Below the pieces are notes generated by a model. That model did not search any database, had not been told where the DNA came from, and saw only the letters and a list, made by a program, of their open reading frames with translations. A stretch of DNA of 64,000 nt from Bacteroidales bacterium (GTDB taxonomy: Bacteria; Bacteroidota; Bacteroidia; Bacteroidales; FEN-979), in assembly GCA_023229525.1 (NCBI GenBank), contig JALNZC010000019.1, positions 8,150 to 72,149 of the forward strand, in the 5' to 3' direction. Within the stretch, counting starts at the first letter, position 1, and each line of letters starts with the position of its first letter. Shown piece by piece: positions 55,118 through 64,000 of the stretch. The translations under genes were made by a program, and so were the position numbers.

Positions 55118-56119
55118 GGCAAAGAAGGGAAGTATCTCCTTCTTCCGCCGGGCTATAAAGGGGATGTGCCGGAAGGTTATTTTGTCGCGCAATCACCTAC
55201 CTATGGAAACTTCGTCTGGCTGCGCGGCTTTATCAAGAACGGTGACCCCGGGGCTACAGTAGAAAATATGAAAAAATATTTCCGCATCTACTCGCTGTCG
55301 CTTGCAGCGAAGCCGCCAGAGATAACATTTGTGAACATCTCCGGACGGTACTTTAATGCAATTCCTCCCAACGACGCGTCGTTCTTCGATGACGTGGCCC
55401 GGGTTGTCCGGGAAGAGCCGATCGACGCTGTCGACCCGGAGATACGCGGTCCGCTCGCCGCCATCGGCATCCGAAAGGACAAATCTTTTGCACCCGATAC
55501 ACGAATGCAGGGCATCCTCGCCAATGCCGCTGCCGTCGGCAATGCTACTGCGCGCGCTATCGTCTTCGACACGCGCGATCCCGATGCTTATATATATCCG
55601 AATAGCAATTGGAAGATGGCTTTTACAGGTAACGACATCAAATTCTCGCCAGTTGGAGTGCTCAATTCCGATGGGCGTACTTTATTCTATTACGGGGCCA
55701 CAGGAGTCTCTCCGGCTATGACGGTGAAGATGGTGGGTATCGGCTCGCAATATGCCATGGCAAACCGTGACGCCACAGGCAAATACTTCGATAGCGCAAA
55801 GAGCTACCGTCTGCATCTGCCCCCGAATATACCAGCGAAGGACTTCTGGTCGGTGATCGTCTACGATCCGCAGACACGCTCGCTGCTGCAGACCGACCAG
55901 CAGTTTCCCAGCGCAGGCAATCAGAAGAAGGGAATCGTTTACAACCCTGATAACTCTGTAGATGTCTTTTTCGGCCCGGTAGCGCCTCCAGGTAAGGAAG
56001 CCAACTGGATCCAGACCATCTCCGGCAAGGGGTGGTGGACAATGCTGCGACTCTATGGTCCACTAGAACCCTGGTTCGATAAGACCTGGCGGCCTGGGGA
56101 GATTGAGATGATTAAATAG
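55118..56119 (+). pseudogene. C-terminal fragment of a DUF1254/DUF1214 protein
   Basis: A coding sequence that begins right after a stop (TAG at 55115). The first codons already continue the middle of a DUF1254 domain (KYLLLPPGYKGDVPEGYFV). The frame then runs through the DUF1214 domain (SYRLHLPPNIPAKDFWSVIV and YDPQTRSLL) to a normal C-terminus. The front half of the protein, including any signal peptide, is absent. GTG at 55166 is the only start in reach. The base composition is visibly GC-richer than the neighbours, with many C/G-ending codons. This suggests a transferred and truncated gene. No function should be assumed. Confidence 0.75.
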
Positions 56120-56146
56120 AGTACTTTCTACATAACCCAATTAAAA

Positions 56147-56719
56147 ATGAATATGAAAATAATTAGTTTGACAATGTTGACCCGGGCAAGAAAACGCTTC
56201 CTCTGTTTTCTTTTGATAATTGTATATTGCTGGACTGCCATAACTCCGACCATTGCGCAGGTAAAAAAGGCCGATGCTCAAACTGCTATTCCTGTGGTGA
56301 GTAAAGAAGTGTATCAAGCCATTGTTCAGTTTTATGAGTATGACTGCAATATTCCATTGGACGCGCGAATTGTGAGTAAAGAGGTGTTTCAGGGTGCAAA
56401 CAAGGAAAAGATTGTTTTCACCGGTGTCGATCATAGTCAGGTTCCTGCTTTATTAATTATTCCAAAAGACAGAGCGGAGACTCATCCTGTAGTTCTTATT
56501 GTTGACGGCATAGATGGTTACAAAGAACGTTGGGTACAGGATGATAATTGGCCGCTCGGCGGACTTGTTACAAAATCCCTTCTTAAAAGTGGTTTTGCTG
56601 TATTGATTTGTGATGCAGTTTATCATGGAGAGAGAACCTCTGATAATGGATTTGCATCACCACCCTGGCCATATCAATATCCGTATTTAGGCAGACAATT
56701 GAATACGTTACACTGGTGA
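56147..56719 (+). pseudogene. alpha/beta-hydrolase remnant with probable internal deletion
   Basis: 190 residues. A signal peptide (CFLLIIVYCWTAITPTIAQV) leads into the first part of an alpha/beta-hydrolase of the dienelactone-hydrolase type (VPALLIIPKDRAETHPVVLI, and LLKSGFAVLICDAVYHGERT). The frame stops before any nucleophile elbow (GxSxG). Just behind it, in another frame, the DNA reads VTDWFVKNLKP then a stop at 56752, which looks like the C-terminal end of the same kind of enzyme. So the middle, with the catalytic Ser and Asp, has probably been deleted. Confidence 0.6.
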
Positions 56720-56873
56720 CGGATTGGTTTGTTAAGAATCTCAAGCCGTGATGGCATGAAGATAGATAATCAAGAGATACAGTGTGCACTTTTATGTGTA
56801 CCTCAATAAAAAAGCCACTCACTGCTTCTGCTGAAAGGGGCTGATTTTTACCTGTCCGGATTACGATACATGA

Positions 56874-57881
56874 TTACTTATTTAATTTTCGTCTTTCTAA
56901 GGCTTCAATAGCCGGTAACTCTTTTTTATATTGCTCAATATCCCACTTTATTCCCGCCGGCTCAAGATACTCCTGCATCGGAGGAAGCCCAACCTTAGCC
57001 CGTCTTGCATCAACATTGACGGGATCTTCCAAGGGACAAACATAGGTTTTTTTCGTAATGGGATCCATTCCCAGCTGACTTCCGTAAATCTGCCTGCATC
57101 CCTCTTTCAGTGCCACCCTGTCTTCAAGCAATGCTAAATGATCCGCCCTGGCATTCCCATTTTTAACCGCCTCTTTCATTATTGGCAAATACTTTTCCTG
57201 TGTTTTCAGGTCGGAATGCTGAATTACAGCAAAGAATGTTGAATTACCGAGATCCCCGACTACCTCAGCACGTAACCAGCCATAATTATCTATTATAGAA
57301 GTAATCTTGACCGTGTTGATCGAATCTGTTTTCCTGAGTTTTTCTTTAAATGCTTTATCATTTTCTATCGAATCGACTTCTTTTGATTCCCAGCCATATT
57401 TTTCAGCAACATTATTTATTTGTAATCTATATTTTTGATCATCTGTAAAAATAGTATCTAAAATGGCAATCAGCTTTTTATTATAATTGGCTTCTTTTTT
57501 TTCTTTGTTCGATTTTATAATAATTTTAATCTCCTCCCACCGGGAGTCATGATACAATGGTTTCAAATCGTTATCATTTATTAGCTGATCATAATCTGCA
57601 TAATTACCTTTTTTTGCGATCATGAATAAAAGCGCAAAAGCGGAATCCGTTTCATTCGCCAATGCCCAGCTGCAGGCAGCATTATACCTGTCATCTAATA
57701 AACCTTTGTTCCCATTTGCAACGAATGCCTCTGCGTACTTTTTACCCGATTTCAGATATTCTCTATTTTGATAAAGTTTGTAGGCCTCATCAATAAGTCT
57801 TGTATATTCCTTATTATTCTGGCAAAAAGCAATATTAACAACCATCAATAATGATATTCCTAAGAAAATCACAGATCTCAT
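56874..57881 (-). CDS. exported TPR/DUF6624 protein
   Basis: 335 residues with a signal peptide (VIFLGISLLMVVNIAFC). A TPR-like part (AYKLYQNREYLKSGKKYAEA, at about 30-110) precedes a DUF6624-like domain at about 180-290 (DNYGWLRAEVVGDLGNSTFF, QHSDLKTQEKYLPIMKEAV, LLEDRVALKEGCRQIYGSQ). Family function is unknown. It is intact and stands between broken genes. Confidence 0.75.
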   Translation of the reverse strand: MRSVIFLGISLLMVVNIAFCQNNKEYTRLIDEAYKLYQNREYLKSGKKYAEAFVANGNKGLLDDRYNAACSWALANETDSAFALLFMIAKKGNYADYDQLINDNDLKPLYHDSRWEEIKIIIKSNKEKKEANYNKKLIAILDTIFTDDQKYRLQINNVAEKYGWESKEVDSIENDKAFKEKLRKTDSINTVKITSIIDNYGWLRAEVVGDLGNSTFFAVIQHSDLKTQEKYLPIMKEAVKNGNARADHLALLEDRVALKEGCRQIYGSQLGMDPITKKTYVCPLEDPVNVDARRAKVGLPPMQEYLEPAGIKWDIEQYKKELPAIEALERRKLNK

Positions 57882-58191
57882 AATCTATTGTTTTTTCTCA
57901 ATTCTCGTTTGCAGAAGAAAATACTGGTTGTAAATCGTCAACTAATTTTCAATAGTAAAGGCATAATATTAATATGTGGTTTTATTTCATTTTCCTTCGG
58001 GAGACGAATTTGAAAAATAAATTTAAAAATAATAATTATAAGTTTTCCAAAAAAAAACAATGTTTAATATTTGGTCAATTAAAAGAATTATTAAATTTCA
58101 CGTGTCAATTGCAGGAACTTCTGTTTGGTACTTTTACACATAACCAATATATGGCTCTCTCCCGAACTTCCACCCTTTAAAATCAGCAGCT
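57882..58191. other. 310-base AT-rich divergent spacer
   Basis: Spacer between the TPR/DUF6624 gene and the beta-helix gene. I see no gene. TTTGGTACTTTTACAC near 58125 resembles promoter elements but does not fit the spacing. Confidence 0.4.
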
Positions 58192-61100
58192 ATGAAACAT
58201 AAAATTTTACTAGTTCTGCTTTTCTTACTAAGCGGGACCATGGCGTTAAACGCCCAAGAGTTTAGTCCTAAAGCTACTTATACCGTTGGCTCAGGAGGTA
58301 CCTATTCTACACTGAAAGCCGCTTTCGACGCTATCAATGCAGGTTCAATAACAGGGGCCATTACCTTGCAAATCACTAGCAGTATAACTGATAATTCTTC
58401 AGCTGTGCTGAACGCAAGTGGAGGAAGTGCCAGCTATACCTCTGTGAACATTTATCCGACAGTTAGCGGAGTAACTTTAAGCGGGAGTTACGGAGGCCCG
58501 CTCATAGATTTCAACGGCGCGGATAATGTTATTATTGACGGGAGGGTGAATGCAACCGGATTTACATACGATATGGCCATAATCAATACAAGCGGGGATG
58601 GCAATTCTTCAACGATAAGGTTCACTAATGATGCTACTTACAACACCGTAGAATATTGCAAAATAAAAGGATCAACACCTGCCGGAGACAAAGGCATTGT
58701 TTACTTCAGCCCAACTGTCACCACTGCCGGAAACAGCCACAATACCATTGATCATAATGAAATCACCAATTATGGAGGAAACAGACCGTTAATGACAATT
58801 TTTTCAAAATCAACAAACAGCTCAGTTTCAAACAGTTTGAATACCATCAGCAACAATAATATTCATGACGTTTTAAATCCAAATAATTCTCATTCTTTTA
58901 TAATAAATCTGGGAGATGGAAGCGGTGGAGGTAATAGTTACAATGACGCATGGACCATTACGGGAAACAGCTTCTATGAAGCGGAGGCTTTTACCATCAC
59001 CAGTGGTAATAATATGGAAATTATTTATATTTATGCAGACGCTGGTAACGGTTTTATTATTTCGAACAACTATTTTGGCGGTAGTGCCCCTTTATGCGGG
59101 GGGACATGGAATAAAACCACAGGTAACAATACCTTCCAGCTCATGGAATTCAGGGTGGGAACCTCAACCGCCAGTGAAATTCAGGGGAATACAATTAAAA
59201 ATATCAATTTTACAAATACTGGGTCAAATAAATGGTGGGGAATTAACATGCAGAGAGGGAAAATCAATATAGGAACCACTGCAGGCAATTGCTATGGCGC
59301 TTCCGACGGAACTGGTTCAATCACTTTTACGGGAAATGGATCCGGTTCGGAATTTTATGCATTTCACTCTGAATCTTCTGTTGTCAACGCACAGAACAAT
59401 ATCATCGGATCAATCACGGTTGCCAATACGTCATCTACCAATGCAACAAATTTTTACGGGATCCTCTTTCGTTCGAATGGAACCTCCTGTTATCTAAGCA
59501 ATAATACAATCGGAAGCATAACGACATCAAACAGCATCAATGCAACGTCTCAGTCAACCATTGATGCCCAGAAGGTTTGGGGTATTGCATGCTGCTTTGG
59601 TAGTTCCGGAAAGGTTACTATTATCAACAATACGATTGCTAACCTTACCAATGGAACGACTAACAGTAGTTCGACTGTTTATGGTCAGATGTATGGAATT
59701 TTTATAAATCAACCACAAGCCACAGTATCAGGTAATTCGATACATCATCTAACAATTGCGAATGCTAATGCTGCCAGTGATTGTAGTACTGGTGACCCTG
59801 GTAATCAGGCCAATCCGTACATTTCGGCAGCCGGAATAGCTTTTGCTAACAAGGACAATTCCACAGATACCCTTTCCGGCAATACAATTTATAATATTTC
59901 AAATACGTATTCTTCCTTTACAGGACATGTCGCAGGGATTTACTACTATGGACAATCGACCGCTAGTTCTGTTTCCGGTAACCTGATTTACGGTTTAAGT
60001 GTTAATTCGGGCAGCAACTCTGCCACGATCCACGGGATCAAGATCGCTAATGGAGTGGCAGCCTTTTCCAATAATATTATTACCCTCGGAGGAAACACAA
60101 CGACAAATCTTTACGGCATTTATGACGGAAATACATCCGGAACAAGCAATATATATTTCAATTCCGTGTATCTCAATGGATCGCCAACTTCAGGTTCTTT
60201 GAACAGTGCAGGATTATATAACTCGACCACAGCCAATGCCAGGGATTACAGGAATAACATCTTCTTCAACACCCGTTCGAATAACGGAGCCAATGGGAAA
60301 CATTATGCAATGTACATCCAAAACACCGGAGGAAGCCTGACTTGCAACTACAATGATTACTGGGTAGGAGTATTAGATAATCCGCGTGGATATTATGGTG
60401 GGGATAAAACTTCCTTGCCGATCGTGACCAGCCAGGATACCGGTAGCCAGGTATTAGATCCCACTTTTGCAACAGCCGGTGGAAACAACGCTTCAGATTA
60501 TATTCCTACCACACTATTACCAGCCGCAACCGCCACGGGGATCACAACAGACTATGGCGGAAGCACGCGTTCAGTATCTTCTCCCGAAATGGGTGCCTGG
60601 GAAAAGAAAAACGAACTAACCTGGACAGGCGGCACATCTACCGACTGGTCAGTTACGGATAACTGGGACCTAGGTTCTGTCCCCATTTCCTCATCTAATG
60701 TAAGGATCCCCGCTGCTCCATCCAATAAGCCACATATTACCGCTGCAGTGGGAACACCGGCGGTCTGCAACAATTTAACTATCGATGAAAATGCTGTTTT
60801 GACAATCGATCCGGGCAAAGCATTGACGGTAAACGGAACGCTAATTAATAACGAAGGTGCAACCGGACTTGTAATTCAAAGTGATGCCACAGGAACCGGC
60901 TCCCTTATACAGAGCTCATCTTCTGTGGGAGCCACAGTGCAAAGGTACATCACGGGAAGCGCAACGCTTACCGAATACAAGTATCATCTGGTTTCTATCC
61001 CGGTTAACTATGCCAGTCCGACTTCAAACCTTTTCCTGGGCTCCTATCTTTACAAACTCGACGCAGCACAAGTTGATCCTGACAATAACAACTATTATGG

Positions 61101-62178
61101 ATTATGGGTCAACCTGGGAACTTCCACTACCACTCCGCTCTCCTGCAACTCCGGGTATATGATCTATTATCCGGCAGCCGAACATACCTATACATTTTCA
61201 GGGAACCTGAACACCGGATCATTCAGCCCCACTGTTTCCTTTGGGGGCACCTATACCTTCAACCTTGTTCCCAATCCTTACCCCTCGGCTATCGACTGGG
61301 GATCATCGGGAGGCTGGGTAAAAAGCAATATCGGGGCTACAGCTTATGTCTGGCCCGCCGGTGGAGGGAATTATACAACAATAACCTCAAGTATCAACAA
61401 TTATATACCTGCAGGACAGGCCTTTATCGTTATGGCCAGCGGGACACCGGTGCTGACAATGAATAATAGCGCCTGTGTTCATAACACCCAGGCTTTCTAT
61501 AAATCAACGCAGGCGAACATGCTCAAGATCACAGCTCAATCCAATAATTACTCAGACGAGGCCTATGTGGGCTTTAACAGTTCCGCCGGTTCCGGTTTCG
61601 ATCCGCAATTGGATGGCTTCAAGCTCTGGGGGCTGGAAGAGGCTCCCCAGTTATGGACCGAAAAAGACCAGTCACGGTTGAGCATCAACGAGCTGCCCCC
61701 TCCGGCAGGAGCCTTGATCGTTCCCCTCGACTTTAAAACGAACTATACCGGCCAGGTAATCCTTAATGTCTCGGGTGTTGAAAGTTTTGATCCACCCTTC
61801 GCCATTCGCCTTCAGGACCATATGAACGGATCATGGACTGACCTCAGACAAAACAGCACATACGTTTTTACCTATGACACTTCAAACACGGAACAAAGAT
61901 TCAGCCTGGTATTCGGCTACCCTGCAGGGATCAATACAAATAGGACAACCGATGGAAAAGCTTTTATCAGCAATGGCAGGATCTGCCTGGATGTACCTTC
62001 CATGCACGGCCAATTTGCCGAGATCACCGTGTATGACATGCTGGGATTAATCATCCGCTGTGAACATAAGGAAATGAACGGTATCGTAGGCATTACAGCC
62101 GAACTGGTAAAGGGTGTATATGTTGTAAGGGCCGCTACGGCGGATCAGAATTTCGCAACCAAAGTCATCAATAAATAA
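58192..62178 (+). CDS. large right-handed beta-helix protein with T9SS sorting domain
   Basis: 1328 residues. A signal peptide (ILLVLLFLLSGTMALNAQEF) is followed by a module YTVGSGGTYSTLKAAFDAIN, as in pectate-lyase-like folds. A long right-handed beta-helix follows to about residue 780, with many NTI/SGNTI turns (for example HNTIDHNEITNYGG, SGNSIHHLTIANANAA, LSGNTIYNISNTYSS). A spacer domain with WTGGTSTDWSVTDNWDLGSV comes next, then a beta-rich region (SSSVGATVQRYITGS, LVPNPYPSAIDWGSSGG). The end is a T9SS sorting domain (AEITVYDMLGLIIR, KGVYVVRAATADQNFA). A surface adhesin or polysaccharide-binding role is likely. No catalytic residues were identified. A PID-CTERM-like gene follows 12 bases later. 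Confidence 0.85.
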   Translation: MKHKILLVLLFLLSGTMALNAQEFSPKATYTVGSGGTYSTLKAAFDAINAGSITGAITLQITSSITDNSSAVLNASGGSASYTSVNIYPTVSGVTLSGSYGGPLIDFNGADNVIIDGRVNATGFTYDMAIINTSGDGNSSTIRFTNDATYNTVEYCKIKGSTPAGDKGIVYFSPTVTTAGNSHNTIDHNEITNYGGNRPLMTIFSKSTNSSVSNSLNTISNNNIHDVLNPNNSHSFIINLGDGSGGGNSYNDAWTITGNSFYEAEAFTITSGNNMEIIYIYADAGNGFIISNNYFGGSAPLCGGTWNKTTGNNTFQLMEFRVGTSTASEIQGNTIKNINFTNTGSNKWWGINMQRGKINIGTTAGNCYGASDGTGSITFTGNGSGSEFYAFHSESSVVNAQNNIIGSITVANTSSTNATNFYGILFRSNGTSCYLSNNTIGSITTSNSINATSQSTIDAQKVWGIACCFGSSGKVTIINNTIANLTNGTTNSSSTVYGQMYGIFINQPQATVSGNSIHHLTIANANAASDCSTGDPGNQANPYISAAGIAFANKDNSTDTLSGNTIYNISNTYSSFTGHVAGIYYYGQSTASSVSGNLIYGLSVNSGSNSATIHGIKIANGVAAFSNNIITLGGNTTTNLYGIYDGNTSGTSNIYFNSVYLNGSPTSGSLNSAGLYNSTTANARDYRNNIFFNTRSNNGANGKHYAMYIQNTGGSLTCNYNDYWVGVLDNPRGYYGGDKTSLPIVTSQDTGSQVLDPTFATAGGNNASDYIPTTLLPAATATGITTDYGGSTRSVSSPEMGAWEKKNELTWTGGTSTDWSVTDNWDLGSVPISSSNVRIPAAPSNKPHITAAVGTPAVCNNLTIDENAVLTIDPGKALTVNGTLINNEGATGLVIQSDATGTGSLIQSSSSVGATVQRYITGSATLTEYKYHLVSIPVNYASPTSNLFLGSYLYKLDAAQVDPDNNNYYGLWVNLGTSTTTPLSCNSGYMIYYPAAEHTYTFSGNLNTGSFSPTVSFGGTYTFNLVPNPYPSAIDWGSSGGWVKSNIGATAYVWPAGGGNYTTITSSINNYIPAGQAFIVMASGTPVLTMNNSACVHNTQAFYKSTQANMLKITAQSNNYSDEAYVGFNSSAGSGFDPQLDGFKLWGLEEAPQLWTEKDQSRLSINELPPPAGALIVPLDFKTNYTGQVILNVSGVESFDPPFAIRLQDHMNGSWTDLRQNSTYVFTYDTSNTEQRFSLVFGYPAGINTNRTTDGKAFISNGRICLDVPSMHGQFAEITVYDMLGLIIRCEHKEMNGIVGITAELVKGVYVVRAATADQNFATKVINK

Positions 62179-62190
62179 AACCTACCTACT

Positions 62191-62436
62191 ATGAAAAAGC
62201 ATATTTATTTACCACTGATCGCTTATTTCGTATGTTTAAGCATGGACGTATTGGCCAATGGTCCCCCTCCTCCCCCTCCGGATCCGGGAAGTGGCAGCGG
62301 CGGCGGTCCCGTTGGCGCCCCTATCGATGGCGGACTTGGCATACTGCTTGTAATGGGCGCTGCCTATGGCGGGAAGAAAATATATAGTGCCAGGAAAGAA
62401 AAGAAAAAGGCGGAAAAACTTTTACAGATCAATTAA
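62191..62436 (+). CDS. small PID-CTERM-type sorting protein
   Basis: 81 residues. Signal peptide (MKKHIYLPLIAYFVCLSMDV), then a proline/glycine spacer (PPPPPPDPGSGSGGG), then a tripartite end: the motif PIDGGLGILLVMGAAYGGKK with a short hydrophobic helix, and a basic tail (SARKEKKKAEKLL). This is the layout of the PID-CTERM sorting signal known from Bacteroidota. The mature part between signal and sorting motif is only about 20 residues, so the protein may act as an anchor or marker, not an enzyme. It is translated from the same direction, 12 bases after the beta-helix gene. Confidence 0.7.
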   Translation: MKKHIYLPLIAYFVCLSMDVLANGPPPPPPDPGSGSGGGPVGAPIDGGLGILLVMGAAYGGKKIYSARKEKKKAEKLLQIN

Positions 62437-62635
62437 TGACAAGAAAGATCCGGAGCCTCTGACTCTGTGCCCGGCAGCCTGCTCAGAGTTGCATCCGGGT
62501 ACCTCCTTTCTGACCCGAACACCTCAGGTATTACTGCGGTGCATCCCATTCTTCCTAACTTATTGTTCTTCCAGGAAATCCGGGGTTTTTAAATGGCCAT
62601 TCTTTGGAGATCCAGGCGGCAACTGATTTAAATAA

Positions 62636-63277
62636 AATGGAATCAAGGCCCTGATCAAATGCACTTTTACGACACGTCCATTTTCCTATCCGGAGACGAT
62701 ATTATATGAAGGGAAAACATATGCTACGGTTGTAATCGGAGCTCAATGTTGGTTCAGGGAAAATCTGAACGTAGGCACCCGGATCAATGGCTCTCAAAAT
62801 CAAACCAACACCGGAATAATTGAAAAGTACTGTTACAGTGATGACGAGAACAACTGCAATATCTATGGAGGGCTTTACCAGTGGGATGAGGCGATGCAAT
62901 ATGTCACTACCGAGGGTGAGCAGGGTATCTGTCCTTCCGGGTGGCACATTCCTACGGATACGGAATGGACGAAACTGAGTGATTCCCTTGGAGGAGAAAC
63001 CGTAGCCGGGGGTAAAATAAAAGAGGTCGGAACTGTCCATTGGGCGCCGCCCAATACCGGGGCTACTAATAGCAGCGGTTTCACCGCTCTTCCGGGCAGC
63101 TACCGGTCCATCAATGGCAATTTCTACGATCTGTCACGCAAAGCCTACTTCTATTCCTCGTCGCGGGGCGGTGTTATCAACGCGTGGTACCGGTACCTCT
63201 TTTACGATAATGAATATTTGGGTAGAACCAACAACAACAAGAACTACGGTTTTTCCTGCCGGTGCCTCCAGGATTGA
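62636..63277 (+). pseudogene. headless FISUMP-domain gene
   Basis: The frame is open from the stop at 62633 and codes for a full FISUMP domain: YEGKTYATVVIGAQCW, RENLNVG, NIYGGLYQWDEAM, GICPSGWHIPTDTEWTKL, GFTALPGSYRS, and the closing SCRCLQD. There is no signal peptide and no ATG before 62894, which lies inside the domain. So the gene has lost its beginning. It is a relative of the domains at 49651 and 53641. Confidence 0.65.
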
Positions 63278-63407
63278 TTATTTTATTATTTAACGGGAAG
63301 GCCCTGAGGGGGAGGAAGAAAAATGCATAAGTTGGCATCAGACCATTTTCTATAAGAATTACTGTTATTTTTTCGGCCTGGTCTTTTCTTAAGAAAAACT
63401 CCCGCTA

Positions 63408-63900
63408 TTAGGACTCTCTCCTTATCTGTCCTTTATCATTCATCCTTTCACAGGTATCATAATGGTTTGATTTATTTGGTTTCCATGCAAATAAGGGAGC
63501 GCGTAGGGTGGCATTTTTCTCTGTTTTCACAGCTACAACTTTCTGCTCTGTCCGGATAATCTGGTTGCGGTCGTCGAGGGTAAGGGGGCTTTTTTTATTG
63601 CGTCCTTTCCCCGCAAAAAAATGCGAAATAAGAAGGTACTGAGATTTTTTTGAACGGGTCTCATCGCTATTCAGCTTAAGATTTTCATGCTTAATCCGTC
63701 TCAGGAATCAAACTTGCATACTCTTAATAAAACCGGATTTACTTTTCAGCATCTTTGATAAAGTGATTGCCCAGTCGTACAGTTTGCGTCTTTCTCCAAT
63801 ATCTGTTTCCTGATCAACAAGTTCAGCATCAGATGAAAGAAAAAAAGTGTCTATATGCCACTGTAGTGTAACGATAAGGTAGGCTAGTGTAACGACAATT
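63408..63900 (-). pseudogene. possible decayed gene with one in-frame TGA
   Basis: On the minus strand the frame stays open for about 160 codons, broken only by TGA at 63710-63708. The upstream piece reads SSDAELVDQETDIGERRKL, then YDWAITLSKMLKSKSGFIKS. The downstream piece reads about 100 codons to TAA at 63408. No start codon is available. No family is recognised. It may be the end of a truncated gene. The upper end coincides with a direct repeat. Confidence 0.35.
63864..63895. repeat. direct repeat TAGTGTAACGA x2
   Basis: TAGTGTAACGA at 63864-63874 and again at 63885-63895, start to start 21 bases. Repeated short motifs of this sort occur at the ends of some insertion sequences (for example IS21-type), and the last bases of the window could be the start of one. 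No transposase is within the window, so this is only a hint. Confidence 0.3.
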
Positions 63901-64000
63901 TAATTATGAAACGTAATATTTAGACATTTTTCGATCAGCTTTATACTTTGTGAAGCTCCAATTGATTTTTCTTTGCTCCAAATTATTCTGCAAACACCAC

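Noticed and set aside
1..64000. CRISPR arrays, rRNA and tRNA genes
   Set aside because: None recognised; the 7-base arrays lack spacers and are not CRISPR.

Overview
The window is a stretch of a Bacteroidota chromosome, most likely an anaerobic, probably uncultured, Bacteroidales-type organism. The evidence is several proteins with type IX secretion (T9SS) C-terminal sorting domains, FISUMP-domain proteins, the exbB-exbD-exbD-tonB arrangement, hybrid two-component logic with Reg_prop propellers, promoters of the TTTG-N19-TAnnTTTG type, mostly absent Shine-Dalgarno sequences, and an eleven-subunit complex I without nuoEFG. No rRNA, tRNA or CRISPR array was seen. GC looks moderate, except for one visibly GC-richer gene fragment near 55.1-56.1 kb.

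Layout. 1-11 kb: end of an ABC-2 type permease, a two-component sensor (Reg_prop/Y_Y_Y/histidine kinase) with its LuxR-type regulator, a PQQ-like propeller protein, and two DUF3857/transglutaminase-like proteins, the first of them frameshifted and fused to a receiver-domain stub. 11-18 kb (minus strand): a compact seven-gene hdrC-hdrB-hdrA-flxD-flxC-flxB-flxA cluster, the soluble NADH dehydrogenase/heterodisulfide reductase type thought to bifurcate electrons. 18-25 kb: a decayed receiver domain, then tonB-exbD-exbD-exbB with its own promoter and terminator, a large TPR protein and a PstS-like lipoprotein. 25-35.3 kb: nuoA-B-C-D-H-I-J-K-L-M-N. 35.9-47.2 kb: a VCBS/T9SS protein, an LpxR-like lipid A deacylase, a YncE-like propeller, and a decarboxylase plus APC antiporter pair beside a porin. 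47.4-63.9 kb: an accessory region of T9SS, FISUMP, PKD-like and beta-helix surface proteins. It holds many broken or headless genes and duplicated leaders, and a 1328-residue beta-helix T9SS protein followed directly by a small PID-CTERM-type protein.

How it fits together. The Flx-Hdr complex would oxidise NADH and reduce ferredoxin plus a disulfide. The eleven-subunit Nuo complex, lacking the NADH-input module, could then oxidise the ferredoxin and pump ions. This link is inference from gene content. The 47-64 kb region looks like a surface-protein diversification zone where T9SS modules, leaders and headless domains have been recombined.

Three of the broken genes (near 7.38, 18.2 and 52.39 kb) are single-base frameshifts; read-level checking would separate assembly errors from true decay. 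Also notable are short arrays with a 7-base period at several operon junctions and inside one gene.
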